The translations under genes and the position numbers were made by a program. A stretch of 64,000 bases of DNA from Methylococcaceae bacterium (GTDB taxonomy: Bacteria > Pseudomonadota > Gammaproteobacteria > Methylococcales > Methylomonadaceae): contig JADKAL010000002.1 of NCBI GenBank assembly GCA_016715325.1, positions 434,001 through 498,000 on the forward strand, read 5' to 3'. Shown here in pieces: positions 18,447 through 28,302 of the stretch; the first letter of the stretch is position 1, and every line of letters starts with the position of its first letter. The notes beneath the pieces were generated by a model. The model had not been told where the DNA came from. It worked only from the letters and a program-made list of their open reading frames with translations, and searched no databases.

Positions 18447-18944
18447 TCAAGGTTTGTATTTTTTCATGCCTTCGAGCTTAGCGATTCCTGTTTTTATTTT
18501 CGCTTCGACATCGGCATTCAATTCGTCGTTTTTGTAGACTTTTTCAACGAGTTTTTCTTCAACCAACGCTTCCTTAATCCAGCGTTTGGTAAAGCGGTAG
18601 TTTGTATAAGTGGTCGCTACTTCGCCGGTCTTCGGGTCTTTTAAACCGCTGCCTTTTATGGTTTGAGGTTCTACTTTAGTTGCAACAGAAACAGTAACAG
18701 CTTTCTTAGCGGCTGCCGGTTTAGGCTCTGCGGCTGGTTTCGTTACTGCTTTAGCCGCTGCGGGTTTTGTTGCGGTTTCGGTAGTCTTCGGCTTCTCTTC
18801 AGCTATAACAGTTGGTTTCGGTTCGGAAGGTGCCGTTGCGGCTGCCGGTTTGGCTTCAGTAGTATTTGCTTTCTTTTCATTTACGATGACATAAACGACA
18901 TAAGCAACGAATAGTGTAGTTATCAAAAACAACCCTTCAGTCAT
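18447..18944 (-). CDS. Membrane-anchored Ala/Lys/Pro-rich protein
   Basis: A 165-residue protein with an N-terminal membrane helix (residues 4-21), a long Ala-Lys-Pro-Glu-rich linker (about 28-90, with repeats such as 'KPAAEPKPAAAKK') and a compact basic C-terminal part ('YTNYRFTKRWIKEALVEE'). The layout, a membrane tether plus spacer plus small domain, resembles envelope- or division-associated proteins, but no family is recognised. It is a single gene convergent with pilR. Confidence 0.65.
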   Translation of the reverse strand: MTEGLFLITTLFVAYVVYVIVNEKKANTTEAKPAAATAPSEPKPTVIAEEKPKTTETATKPAAAKAVTKPAAEPKPAAAKKAVTVSVATKVEPQTIKGSGLKDPKTGEVATTYTNYRFTKRWIKEALVEEKLVEKVYKNDELNADVEAKIKTGIAKLEGMKKYKP

Positions 18945-19203
18945 AACGGTTCCTCTTTTATTAAAGATTTGAATTATTATTTTTGCTATCCCTTGGAATT
19001 AAAAGGCAATCCTTACCGTTAGCAAACTTTATCGCCGCCGGGGAATATACCAGATGCAAGTCTATTTGGTAAGCGCAATTTAGAACAAATTTGATCTGGT
19101 CGTTATTTATCCAAATCAAATAACAATTATTGCACTGTTAGCTGTTTAAAAATTCGATCCGTCATCGTTGGATGGCGAATTCAGTACCGAAGTGCAATCC
19201 TAG

Positions 19204-20427
19204 TTATTGCTGCTGATTGTCCAAATCGGGTATATTTTGGGCTAATCCCATAGCGTGTTTCGATAAAAAAGATTTTGCAGCGGGGATATGATCGAATACC
19301 GCAAGTCCGATATTTCGCGCGGCGGCTAGCGCCAAGTTATCGTTTGAAAATAAGCGCACCAGTGAGTCGGTAAACCCTATCGTTTTTCGATGATCGTTTT
19401 CACGTGCGGACACATAGGTCTTCAAAAAATCCGCAGAACCGATGTCTTTATGTTGTCTATGCTGTTTGATTAACATGTCGGCGAGTTGCACCACATCGCG
19501 CAAACCTAAATTAAAGCCTTGTCCAGCTACGGGATGGAGTTGATGCACGGCATTACCGATGATGATAGCCCGGCCCGATTGCATCTTGCCTGCTCTGACC
19601 AGCGATACCGGAAAAGCGCGTCTGGGAGCGCTTAGGCTAAACCGTCCCAGGCGATAGCCGAAGCAAAGTTGGAGTTGTTCAAGGAAATCCATTTCGTTGT
19701 CAGCCATCAATGCCTCCGCGTCCTTATTACGCCGAGTCCATACGACAGCGCATTCATTTTTTCCGGCTGGGAGCAATGCGAGAGGACCGGAGTCCGTAAA
19801 CCGTTCGTAAGCAATGTTATTATGATGCAACGTTGTTTTGACCGTGGTGACAAGTGCGGTCTGACCGTATTCGGTGATTTCCTGAGGGATGTCTAACAGC
19901 TTTCGGATAGTAGAGTTTCCACCGTCCGCTCCCACTAATAGCTTTGCTGTTAAACATAATGATTCGTCTCGATATTTAAGACTGATATGGACACTCTTTT
20001 CGTCAGAGGTAAGGCCGACGACGCGGGCGGGACTGATAACTGTAATTGAGGTTTTTTCGACTTCTTGAACTAAATGGCTTTCAATATCCCTCGCTGTAAT
20101 AACGTAACCTAATGCGTCGACATTTTGCTTCTTCGCAGATAGACGGACTTTGCCGAAATGCCCTTTGTCGGAAACATGAATATCTTTGATAGCAGAGGCT
20201 TTGGATCGAATCGCTTGCCAAACTCCGATGTCTTCCAGGGTGCGAACCGTACCGGCAGCCAATGCCAGTGCACGGTCGCCAAGCGCTGAATTCAACAGTT
20301 GGTCCTTGGTGTTGGCTTCAATAATGGCGATTTTTAAACCGGTATTTCTGAGAGCCAGCCCTAAGCTATTTCCGGCCAAACCGCCGCCTACAATAACGAT
20401 GTCGAAGTGTTGTTCGTCGAGTTCCAT
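19204..20427 (-). CDS. ubiH: FAD-dependent ubiquinone biosynthesis hydroxylase, UbiH type
   Basis: A 407-residue flavoprotein mono-oxygenase. Motifs: FAD-binding 'IVGGGLAGNSLGLAL' (about 12-26), the DG motif 'LVGADGGNSTIR', and 'GNAVHQLHPVAGQGFNLG' near the FAD ribityl site. UbiH-type enzymes hydroxylate the octaprenyl-phenol ring during aerobic ubiquinone synthesis. It sits downstream of ygfB and pepP, as in many Gammaproteobacteria. UbiI/UbiF paralogues are similar, so the ring position is inferred from synteny. Confidence 0.87.
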   Translation of the reverse strand: MELDEQHFDIVIVGGGLAGNSLGLALRNTGLKIAIIEANTKDQLLNSALGDRALALAAGTVRTLEDIGVWQAIRSKASAIKDIHVSDKGHFGKVRLSAKKQNVDALGYVITARDIESHLVQEVEKTSITVISPARVVGLTSDEKSVHISLKYRDESLCLTAKLLVGADGGNSTIRKLLDIPQEITEYGQTALVTTVKTTLHHNNIAYERFTDSGPLALLPAGKNECAVVWTRRNKDAEALMADNEMDFLEQLQLCFGYRLGRFSLSAPRRAFPVSLVRAGKMQSGRAIIIGNAVHQLHPVAGQGFNLGLRDVVQLADMLIKQHRQHKDIGSADFLKTYVSARENDHRKTIGFTDSLVRLFSNDNLALAAARNIGLAVFDHIPAAKSFLSKHAMGLAQNIPDLDNQQQ

Positions 20428-20429
20428 TG

Positions 20430-21737
20430 TCAGTGCTGCATCAATGCTTCAATTTCAATAACGGTTTTCGGTACGTTGGCAGTCAGGATTTCATAACCAT
20501 GTTCGGTTACCAGCAAATCGTCTTCTATTCGAATGCCGATGCCGCGCCATTTTTCGTCTACGGTTTTGCAATCTGCGGGAATGTAAAGCCCCGGCTCAAT
20601 CGTGAGCACCATGCCGGGTTCCAGTAAGCGCCATTTTTGATCGACTTTGTAATCGCCGACATCGTGGACATCCATCCCCAGCCAGTGACCTATTCGGTGC
20701 ATATAAAACTGTTTGAATTTCTCTTTTTTGATGAGTGTTTTTACTTTCCCTTCGAGTAATCCGAGGTTGACCAAACCTTTAGTTAATGTTTCTACCGAAG
20801 CATCGTGCGCATAATGCCAAGGTGTTCCGGGTTTGATTTGTTCGATTGCTGCGCTTTGCGCATCTAAAACCAACTGGTAAAGCTGTTTTTGCGGCTCCGT
20901 AAAACGCCCGGAAACCGGAAAGGTTCGAGTGATGTCGGCAGCATAGTGATCGCATTCGGCGCCGGCGTCGATCAGCAAAAGATCGCCGTTTTTGAGTTTG
21001 TCCGAATTTTCCGTGTAATGGAGCACGCAAGCATTTTTTCCGCCTGCGACGATCGAAGGATAGGCGACCGAGCGTAACCCTTGCTGCATAAAATGATGTA
21101 CGAGGTCAGCTTCAATTTGGTATTCATACATCCCGGCCTTACAGGATTGCATCGCTCTTACATGACCTTGTGCCGAAACCTCTGCGGCGCGGCGCATCAA
21201 TTTGATTTCCTCTTGGCTTTTGAACAGGCGCATTTCGTGCAGGATATGTTCCAGAGAAACCAGCTCTCCCGGCGCAACGATGCCGGAACGTGATTGTCCT
21301 TTGATATGATTAATCCAATCCAGCAGACGGTGATCGAGTTCCGAGTCTCGGCCCATCGGATAAAATACCTTATGCTTATTCTCCAGCATGCCCGGTAAAA
21401 TTTCATCCAGGTCGTCGATAGGGAAAGCATCGTCGGCTTGATAATGCCCGGTTGCGCCTTCTAATCCGGCATGGGCACCTTCCCATAACGCTTTGGTTTC
21501 GTCGAATTCACGACAGAACAAAATGTACTCGCCTTGTTCGCGGCCCGGTATGAACACAGCCATCGCATCGGGTTCGCTGAATCCGGTCAAATAGTAAAAG
21601 TCGCTATCTTGACGAAAGGGATAATGCACGTCGCGGTTACGGATTTTTGTGGGCGAACTGCCTAACAGGGCGATATTGCCTTTGCCGATTCGTTGCATGA
21701 GCTGCTTGCGCCGCTTTTTGAATTCACTTTGCTTCAT
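20430..21737 (-). CDS. pepP: Xaa-Pro aminopeptidase
   Basis: A 435-residue metallopeptidase that removes N-terminal residues linked to proline. An N-terminal AMP_N domain ('RRKQLMQRIGKGNIALLGSS') is followed by the pita-bread M24 domain with dinuclear metal ligands: Asp in 'LLIDAGAECDHYAADITRTF', His in 'YMHRIGHWLGMDVHD', and Glu in 'LTIEPGLYIP' and 'IGIRIEDDLLV'. It lies two bases from ubiH in the conserved ygfB-pepP-ubiH operon. Confidence 0.92.
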   Translation of the reverse strand: MKQSEFKKRRKQLMQRIGKGNIALLGSSPTKIRNRDVHYPFRQDSDFYYLTGFSEPDAMAVFIPGREQGEYILFCREFDETKALWEGAHAGLEGATGHYQADDAFPIDDLDEILPGMLENKHKVFYPMGRDSELDHRLLDWINHIKGQSRSGIVAPGELVSLEHILHEMRLFKSQEEIKLMRRAAEVSAQGHVRAMQSCKAGMYEYQIEADLVHHFMQQGLRSVAYPSIVAGGKNACVLHYTENSDKLKNGDLLLIDAGAECDHYAADITRTFPVSGRFTEPQKQLYQLVLDAQSAAIEQIKPGTPWHYAHDASVETLTKGLVNLGLLEGKVKTLIKKEKFKQFYMHRIGHWLGMDVHDVGDYKVDQKWRLLEPGMVLTIEPGLYIPADCKTVDEKWRGIGIRIEDDLLVTEHGYEILTANVPKTVIEIEALMQH

Positions 21738-21749
21738 GGTCGTATATGT

Positions 21750-22271
21750 TTAGTGAACGCTGTTGTTTTGTTCTGAGTTTAGATCTGTTATTAAAAAAAG
21801 AACCGCTGCTCGAAGGTATTCGGTGATCTCCATAAAATCATTTTCCGCTTCTTCGCCCTCGATATCGGGGTCCAGCTTGGTAAATTCGGCAATATCTTTC
21901 ACGATTTCGCGGCTTTCATTAGACCAGTCGGAGCGAACTGGTACAGAACCTATGCCGAATAGAAAGCCTTGGCACCAATGTCTTAAGGCATCGGCTTGTT
22001 CGCTGAGTGGAAAGCTTTCGTCCGGTAGCATGAGTTCATAGGAAAAACCGTCGTCGATCAATGCCGAGCGTGTATTTTCAAACAACAGCTCTAACGTCAT
22101 TTTATCCGCAAGTTCGATTTCGTCACCCTCTTGTAAGAGTTGGTTAAACCAAAATTGAGATTCGGCTTGAACATTGCCGCACAGGACGCCTGTTGCTATT
22201 CCATGTGTTTCTGCTGCGCTAAGACGGGCTTCGAATTTTTGAGTAATTGAATCTATATCTGGGTAACGCAT
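21750..22271 (-). CDS. ygfB: UPF0149/YgfB family protein
   Basis: A 173-residue acidic all-helical protein of the YgfB family. Characteristic stretch: 'LRHWCQGFLFGIG' (about 104-116), with 'THGIATGVLCGN' near the N-terminus. Position immediately upstream of pepP-ubiH matches the standard gammaproteobacterial order. Its molecular role is not well defined from sequence. Confidence 0.87.
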   Translation of the reverse strand: MRYPDIDSITQKFEARLSAAETHGIATGVLCGNVQAESQFWFNQLLQEGDEIELADKMTLELLFENTRSALIDDGFSYELMLPDESFPLSEQADALRHWCQGFLFGIGSVPVRSDWSNESREIVKDIAEFTKLDPDIEGEEAENDFMEITEYLRAAVLFLITDLNSEQNNSVH

Positions 22272-22429
22272 AGGACCTAAATTTTATTACGATACTAAAA
22301 TTAGTTAGGCTTATGCTACCATTTATCATAGATTTGTTTATGATTATGTTGATAATCGACTAATGATTTAAATTCGGCAATTTAGACTTTTGCAAATTCT
22401 TTTATAACTTATTTTAACGACATGACGCC

Positions 22430-22657
22430 ATGACCGAGAAAGAACCTTATCAATCCTTAGAGATAAAGGATCTTGAGAAAAAGTTGGATCAGCTCATCGA
22501 GTTGTACAATTGCGTACTAAAAGAAAATGATGTGCTGAAATTGAAGCAGGAAGCTTTGGTTCGGGAGAAGGCGCATCTTCTTGAAAAAACCAATTTAGCA
22601 AAAAGTCGCGTCGAGGCTATGATTTCGAGGCTTAAAACGATGGGACACGGTTCATGA
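22430..22657 (+). CDS. ZapB-like coiled-coil protein (TIGR02449 type)
   Basis: A 75-residue, almost wholly coiled-coil protein ('EIKDLEKKLDQLIELY', 'LVREKAHLLEKTNLAKSR'). Small coiled-coil proteins of this type lie directly before zapA in many Gammaproteobacteria and are presumed division-associated. Its stop overlaps the zapA ATG by four bases. Confidence 0.78.
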   Translation: MTEKEPYQSLEIKDLEKKLDQLIELYNCVLKENDVLKLKQEALVREKAHLLEKTNLAKSRVEAMISRLKTMGHGS

Positions 22658-22953
22658 CGACAAAACCTGCAACCGTATTGCTCACAATTTTAGGAAAGGA
22701 ATATAAAATCGCCTGCGAACCGGCGGAGCAGGAAAATTTGGTTCGTTCTGCCGGTGAATTGGATGCACAAATGCGGAAAATGCGCGATTCCGGTAAAGTC
22801 GGCAATGCCGAACGAATTGCTGTAATGGCGGCGCTTAATTTAAGTCACGAGCTACACAGTCTAAGAAACCAGACGACGACATTAACTCCGGGTTGGAAGG
22901 AATGTTTAGTGAGCATGATGAGTAAAATCGAAAATGCTTTGGAAAAACGTTAA
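22654..22953 (+). CDS. zapA: Cell division protein ZapA
   Basis: A 99-residue protein matching ZapA: an N-terminal beta domain with 'VLLTILGKEYKIACEPAEQ', then 'LDAQMRKMRDSGKVGNAERIA'-type sequence before a C-terminal coiled coil. ZapA bundles FtsZ filaments at the division site. It is followed by the 6S RNA gene, as in many gammaproteobacterial genomes. Confidence 0.9.
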   Translation: MTTKPATVLLTILGKEYKIACEPAEQENLVRSAGELDAQMRKMRDSGKVGNAERIAVMAALNLSHELHSLRNQTTTLTPGWKECLVSMMSKIENALEKR

Positions 22954-22971
22954 ACAGGTTAAACTATAGGT

Positions 22972-23157
22972 CTGTATCTCCTGCAGTGTTCGAGGGTGTA
23001 TTGGGTGTTTCCTGAACCTATTTTTACCCAGGGGTCTATTTTTATTAATGGTGTGCATGCCCGTCTCGACGAGAAGCCTGATTTAGTAAGCCTGATCCCA
23101 CTTGAACTTCCGGTTCAAGGACGAAAGTACATAACGGCACAGGTGGGAGATGCACTT
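22972..23157 (+). ncRNA. ssrS: 6S RNA
   Basis: About 186 bases after zapA with the layout of gammaproteobacterial 6S RNA. The 5' segment GTATCTCC pairs with GGAGATGC near 23148-23155 to form the closing stem. The conserved GAGAAGCCT lies at 23071-23079. The 3' arm contains CTTGAAC-TTCC-GGTTCAAGG (23101-23120), matching the E. coli 6S RNA hairpin. 6S RNA binds sigma-70 RNA polymerase by mimicking an open promoter. A TAAACT-type -10 element lies around 22960-22965. Ends are approximate to a few bases. The usual downstream ygfA gene is absent here. Confidence 0.88.
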
Positions 23158-23182
23158 TCTATTTCGCGGCTAATTTGAGCTG

Positions 23183-24545
23183 TCAGTCTTGTTCAAACTT
23201 AAGATGATGTTTTTGTACGCGGTAACGCATGGTTTCACGGGTTGCTTTGAGTAATCTGGCGGCACCGGTCACATTGTGATTCGCCCGATTTAAAGCTTCT
23301 TGAAGTATCAGTTTTTCCATATCGTTAAGCGACAAGCTGCCATCGAGAGGGATATACATGCCTTCATTAGCCATGACAGTTTTCTCATTAGCTTTATTCA
23401 GCAATTGCAACCACTGCGCTGGAAAAACCACACTTTCGGCCAGCAATACGCAACGTTCGATGATATTGTGCAATTCTCGAACATTACCCGGCCAATGATA
23501 ACTCTCAAGTTGGTTCCAAACATTCGCAGGAATTATTTTGACATGCTTGCCAGACTTTATGTTGCACTCTTCCACGAATTGCGGCACTAAATCCTGAAGA
23601 TCTTCGATCCGATCTCTAAGCGGCGGAATATGAATGTTCAAAACGCTCAACCGGTGATAGAGATCTTCTCTGAATTCGCCGCTTTTAACTTTTAGCTGAA
23701 GTTCGCGATTTGTAGCGGCAATGACTTGTACATCGACTTCAACCGTGTGTTCGCTACCTAAGCGGCGGAACTTGAGTTCTTCGATAGCCTTAAGGAGTTT
23801 GCCTTGCAAGTTTAGGTCCATTTCTCCGATTTCATCCAGGAAAATCGTTCCGGTATCGGCTTGCTCCAATAAGCCTCGGTGACGTTTTTTGGCCCCGGTA
23901 AACGCACCCGCTTCATAGCCGAATAATTCCGATTCGAGCAAATCCTTAGGAATGGCGGCACAGTTAAGTTCTACTAAGGGTTTATTTGCACGTGTCCCAG
24001 TGTAATGTAATATGCGAGAAATTAAGCCCTTTCCGGTACCGGTTTCCGCCAGTGATAACCAAACTGGAAAAAGGGACGTTCACAACCTGTTTCAGCATTT
24101 CCCTTAGTCGTTTTGTTGGGGTGCTGCGTCCGACTAATGCCTCTAGCGAATAGCGGTTGAAATGTTGGCTCGTTTCCTGATGAAGTCGGCGACCCTCCAC
24201 CAACATATGCAACCTATCCAATTCGCACGGTTTTTCGATGAAGTCGTAAGCGCCCAAGCGTAAAGCGCGAACAGAATCGGTCACCGTGCCGTAACCCGTC
24301 AAAAAAATCCACTCGCAACTGGGCACAGTAGTTTTCGAATGCTCCATAAAGTCTAAGGCATTACCGTCGGGCAAATTCATGTCGGATAAGATAACGATAG
24401 GATCGATTTTATTTTCGATTAGGAATTCGGTAGCATTCCGAATGTCTGTTGCAACATGTACTTCCCAGTGGTGTTTTTTGAAAAAACGCGTTAATTCATT
24501 GCCTAGCAAGACCTGGTCTTCGATTATTAACAGTGACTCTTTCAT
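23183..24545 (-). CDS. NtrC-family sigma-54 response regulator, frameshifted
   Basis: The receiver domain ('ILSDMNLPDGNALDFM' with the phosphoacceptor Asp; 'FIEKPCE' with the switch Lys) and the start of the AAA+ domain read from 24545. The rest of the AAA+ domain ('LFGYEAGAFTGAKK', 'GTIFLDEIGEMD') and the Fis-type DNA-binding end read in another frame to 23183. The shift is at Walker A: the strand reads GGCGGAAACC where GGCGAAACC would give a perfect 'GETGTGKGLISR'. One extra base at plus-strand 24046-24047 therefore explains the split. GAFTGA is intact, so the repaired protein should activate sigma-54 promoters. Its start overlaps the sensor kinase stop (ATGA). The target is not known; nearby dab genes are candidates. 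Confidence 0.85.
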
Positions 24546-25969
24546 GTTCCGGCCGGGAGAGTGAGTTTGACGCAAGCATGGCCTTGGTTGTCGTTATTCA
24601 GCTTCAATTGTCCGCCGAGCGAGCGGGCGAAGCGAAGCACCATCGACAAACCGAGTCCGGTTCCTTTTTCATGGTAACTTGCAAAAGGCCGGACGCCTTG
24701 TTTAAGCAAGGGTTCAGGGAAACCGTTTCCGCTATCGGAAACTTCAACTTCAAGATGTTCATTCAATTTATTAATCAGTAGTGTAATCGTTCCCCCTTGC
24801 TTACCTAATTCTTGTACTGAATTAAGTAGTAAATTCAGCAAAGCCTGACGAAATTCAGTCTCAGGAAGAATGAATTGAAGATTGGCCGGGATCGAGTAAA
24901 TTAATCTTATATTTTCGTTAACTTGATATTTTAATAAGGTAAGCAAGTCCTTGACTAACTTGGAAATATCGACAATCTTGGCGGTTTCGGGCTGTTGTTT
25001 GGAGTAAGTCAGTAAGTCGTTAAGCCGATGGGTTATCCGCTTCACTTCCATGCTCACGAGTTGTAAGCGTTGCCTCAGCTCTTCATCTTCGCATTCGACA
25101 CACATATTTTCCAAGGCGGCTTGAATGCCTGCGAGCGGATTACGCAATTCATGTGCCGCACTGGCGGCTAATTCGCCGACCGCCGCCAATCGTTCCGAAC
25201 GAGCAAGGGTATGGCTTTGTTCAAGTAAAGTATGTGTCGCTTGGCGAATTTCTCGTTCGAGGGTTTGCGTATAAGAGATGTGTTCTTCTTCCAGTTCGGC
25301 TAGTCGCCTAATAAGGCGATTGTAGCTGGAAAATAAAGGCAGCATCAAAGGTTCGTTCCGGTTTTCGTCGATGGGCTGCATTTCGCCGTTTGTTAATCGT
25401 TTCAACAGTTGTTCTAAGGCGTTGAGCGGAGCCAGGATTTGCTGTCTGAAGAATACAAAGCCGAGCGAAAAAACGGGCAAAAACACGGATAATGGAATGA
25501 ATATAGCAAAATTAAGTTCCAGGCTGCTATCCCCATGAACTTGGTTAAGCAGCTTTTCCTCGTTGCTGCGTTGCAAATTGAGTATCTTTTGGGAAATGAT
25601 CAATAACTCCCCGATGTCTTGACGATTCCCTTCTTCAATATGAAGAAGTAACGGCTTGATTTTGTCTAATAAAGCCCCCGTGCCGTCTTCATTAGGCTTG
25701 CGGTCGGCAATAAAAATAGCAATCTTTTTATGGAGATCCGATTTCTCAAGTGCTTGGTTATCTTTAAAACCGTTTGCTACGATGGGAGAGTTGATAAGAT
25801 CGAAAATCAGCTGTTCAAGTTCATGTCCCTGGACGATGTCCTGCTTGATTTTGTCGATACGACTAAGATTACGCCAAGTGATACTGCCCAGGGCGAGCAG
25901 TTCCACCAAAACCAATATGCCCAGCACAAGGCTAATGACTACAATCGGACGGTAAAGTATTTTATGCAT
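24542..25969 (-). CDS. Sensor histidine kinase, partner of the NtrC-type regulator
   Basis: A 475-residue membrane kinase. Hydrophobic segments near 10-30 and 156-176 flank a periplasmic helical sensor region. A HAMP-like linker is followed by the phosphoacceptor box 'AASAAHELRNPLAGIQAAL' (about 268-286) and the ATPase N, G1 and G2 boxes 'FRQALLNLLLNSVQELG', 'VSDSGNGFPEPL' and 'GTGLGLSMVLRFA'. The stop codon overlaps the regulator's ATG, so the pair is co-translated. The signal is unknown. Confidence 0.9.
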   Translation of the reverse strand: MHKILYRPIVVISLVLGILVLVELLALGSITWRNLSRIDKIKQDIVQGHELEQLIFDLINSPIVANGFKDNQALEKSDLHKKIAIFIADRKPNEDGTGALLDKIKPLLLHIEEGNRQDIGELLIISQKILNLQRSNEEKLLNQVHGDSSLELNFAIFIPLSVFLPVFSLGFVFFRQQILAPLNALEQLLKRLTNGEMQPIDENRNEPLMLPLFSSYNRLIRRLAELEEEHISYTQTLEREIRQATHTLLEQSHTLARSERLAAVGELAASAAHELRNPLAGIQAALENMCVECEDEELRQRLQLVSMEVKRITHRLNDLLTYSKQQPETAKIVDISKLVKDLLTLLKYQVNENIRLIYSIPANLQFILPETEFRQALLNLLLNSVQELGKQGGTITLLINKLNEHLEVEVSDSGNGFPEPLLKQGVRPFASYHEKGTGLGLSMVLRFARSLGGQLKLNNDNQGHACVKLTLPAGT

Positions 25970-26012
25970 ACGGAATAATGACCAAGCAAATTTGGATATT
26001 TATTTAAGAAGC

Positions 26013-26162
26013 TTATTTTTTTCCATAAATTTTAAGAACCAACTCATAAAACCATAGCGGGCGGAACATTAAAATCCATATCAGGAGCAAACCCGAAATG
26101 GGAACAGGACCAATCTCGATAATGGTTATAAGCACTAAAATTATAAAACACACTATTCGCAT
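26013..26162 (-). CDS. Small hydrophobic membrane protein
   Basis: About 49 residues, almost entirely hydrophobic: 'MRIVCFIILVLITIIEIGP', then a second segment 'GLLLIWILMFRPLWFYE', ending in a basic tail. The start is taken at 26162; an upstream in-frame ATG at 26213 adds a charged 17-residue leader that looks untranslated. It lies between the DUF2490 gene and the two-component pair. Family not recognised. Confidence 0.55.
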   Translation of the reverse strand: MRIVCFIILVLITIIEIGPVPISGLLLIWILMFRPLWFYELVLKIYGKK

Positions 26163-26231
26163 AACATTTTCTCGTCGCTGCTCACGGCAACTGTTCTCAG
26201 GCTTTTGACACAAAATTCGCCGGCAATAAGA

Positions 26232-26960
26232 TTAAAAGTTAATAAACAACGAACCCATAATCAAATGATGCATTGTATTAGTGCCGGAATGGATAGGGTT
26301 TTCAATATATTGATTTAGATATCCGGCTTCAAATCGGAAGTTTTTATTGAAAGTCCAGCCTAAACCCGCAAAGGCCCTGTTCTGGTCGAAACCTGACTTG
26401 CCGCCGGACGGTGTCGAATTGGTCTTAATAAAAAACTCATCCCAAGTGATAAGGCTGAGGCGCGGCTCGAATTCAAATGGATGCATAAAACGTATCATCT
26501 GACGCGGTCTTATCCTCACATCATTCCCATTTCCATTCAGGAAATTAGCTTCGATCATCGTCCTGAACATAAAAGTACCGTATTCGGTAGGCAGTACATA
26601 GCGGAATGCGGGCCAGACATCCTGTTGGGAGTTATAGGCCTTGCCTATGTTTTGGGTTGGTAGCCAAGTATATCCCGCCCAGATGGTTGCGCGATCACTT
26701 AATGAATAGCCAACAGCGGTTCGCACCATACCTTGGTACCAATGATCCCAGTTGTCATTGAAACGGGATTGGCCTTCAATCCAGATGCGTCCTTTTTCCA
26801 GTCTGGGATCTACGAATTTCAAGCTACTTTCGCCAACAACTTGTAACCAGCTACCCGCATCTTGAAGCAGATCATCGTCGGCTTTGACTGGACTGGTTAT
26901 CCCGCAGAAGTTAATAAACGATAAGATCAGGATTAAAACTTTGAATTTTTGTTTGTGCAT
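26232..26960 (-). CDS. DUF2490 outer-membrane protein
   Basis: A 242-residue exported protein with a signal peptide (residues 1-27, 'KVLILILSFINFCGITSPVKA'). The mature part is a series of amphipathic beta strands with aromatic turns ('RTAVGYSLSDRATIWAGYTW', 'FRFEAGYLNQY'), ending in Phe, as outer-membrane barrels do. It matches the DUF2490 family, whose function is undefined. It sits 40 bases after the dabB remnant on the same strand. Confidence 0.78.
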   Translation of the reverse strand: MHKQKFKVLILILSFINFCGITSPVKADDDLLQDAGSWLQVVGESSLKFVDPRLEKGRIWIEGQSRFNDNWDHWYQGMVRTAVGYSLSDRATIWAGYTWLPTQNIGKAYNSQQDVWPAFRYVLPTEYGTFMFRTMIEANFLNGNGNDVRIRPRQMIRFMHPFEFEPRLSLITWDEFFIKTNSTPSGGKSGFDQNRAFAGLGWTFNKNFRFEAGYLNQYIENPIHSGTNTMHHLIMGSLFINF

Positions 26961-27382
26961 AGAAAATTACCTATTTAATAGCTGTTTAGATGATGAGTTT
27001 TCAGGCTTTATGATGTATTGTTTGAGCGGACGCCACAGTATAACGGGATGTTTTCGTATCCTTGGAGGCTACAACATCTTCTGTGCATAGTTCTGACGGC
27101 CTGCCCATGCATAAACGTTGGAAGACCCGCGCTCCTGCAATGCCATTAATGATAAATGCAATGGTAATCGGCAAGGCAAACCAAGGATCGTGCCGACTGG
27201 CATGAGAAAGTAAAAGGTCTTCGCCTAAAAAGGCAGGCGAGATTGGGAAGCCTACTAAACAAAGGAAACTGATAAATAAGAGTAGAGATAACTTCGGTTG
27301 GGTTTCCGCCATCGCTTGGTAGGTGAACAGTGATTCGGCGGGATCTTGATGTTTCAGCATTTTGACTAAAACGGCAACGCCT

Positions 27383-28302
27383 AGTGTAACGTCCTCAACA
27401 AACATTAAGATATGATACAATTGGTGTCCATGAGAACGCCAATGAAAATTACACTGATTGAAGAGGATCGACGAACTGGACCTGGGTGAAGAGCCGGTCT
27501 GTTGGGGCTAAACAAAGACTACGGGCTAGAATGGTACTGATGACCGCCGGGCGGGCAACGGTCATTAGGCGTTGGGGTCGACCTGACAAGGTGGCGGATC
27601 GCTATCTCCAAAGTGGTGTTGAGGGCTCAGAAAGCGTCGCGGATACCGAGGGGGGTTGCCGGCGGGGGGCGGGGCGGTGGGATCGGCGGGGCCAAACGAA
27701 GCCCCTCGTGAAGGGCTTAGGTTTCGCGCCCGCTGTTGCGAAGGATGGTGGGCCTTACGGCGGAGAGGCCACGTTTTCCGTCGACGGAAAAAGCCAAATC
27801 CAGGCGCTAGATCGTAGCCAACCCGGCCTGCCGATGAAGCCGGGAAAATGCGGGACGATGACGCACGATTATAAGCGACATGGCACCCAACTTTGTTTGC
27901 GGCACTCCGTGCAGACCGGAACGGTGATTGGGCAATGCCAGCCCAGGCACCCCAGACGGTTCCCAGTTCCTGAAGACAATTGCCGGCGAACCGACAAAAC
28001 CTTGGCATTGCATTTGATCGTCGACACATGCGACGCACACATGCCGAGTAAAGGACTGGCTGGCCCAGCATCCCCGGTTCTTACACTTACGGCCTCGGCT
28101 CAACTAGTCGAGCGTTTCTCGGGACATTCGAGGAACGTATCCGGCGTGGTGTTTTCCCAGTGTTGACGACCTCAAAACAGCGATACAGGAGTATCTCGAC
28201 CACCGCAATAGCAACCCAAAACCTTACCATTGGACAGCCAAACCAGAGACGATCTTGGCTAAAGTAGACAAAGCTAAAGATATGTTGAGGACGTTACACT
28301 AG
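27383..28302 (+). mobile_element. IS630-family insertion sequence in dabB
   Basis: Terminal inverted repeats TGTAACGTCCTCAACA (27385-27400) and its exact complement (28283-28298) match over 16 bases. Each end is bordered by CTAG (27381-27384 and 28299-28302), the preferred IS630 target, within which TA is duplicated. The element carries a degenerate transposase frame on the plus strand. Interrupting dabB at a CTAG and restoring that gene exactly when removed make this a clear insertion. Confidence 0.9.
27430..28302 (+). pseudogene. Degenerate IS630-family transposase
   Basis: Starts '[17 protein letters not shown]', then shifts frame. A continuing frame holds '[17 protein letters not shown]', '[14 protein letters not shown]', '[11 protein letters not shown]' and 'LIVDTCDAH', and the C-terminus is in yet another frame ('NPKPYHWTAKPETILAKV'), ending at a TAG in the right CTAG. 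IS630 transposases have D-E-K-S-Q at the second catalytic position; here it is D-G-K-S-Q, losing the acidic residue. Several indels are needed to restore a full frame, so this copy is dead without help in trans. Confidence 0.85.

Noticed and set aside
22996..23178. A 60-residue protein after zapA
   Set aside because: The region folds as 6S RNA and carries its conserved GAGAAGCCT and CTTGAAC/GGTTCAAGG elements.
27565..28103. Minus-strand open frames inside the insertion element
   Set aside because: They are antisense to the degenerate transposase, composition-driven and without family features.
27486..28166. A stand-alone 226-residue gene
   Set aside because: It is the middle of a frameshifted IS630 transposase lying inside CTAG-bounded terminal repeats.
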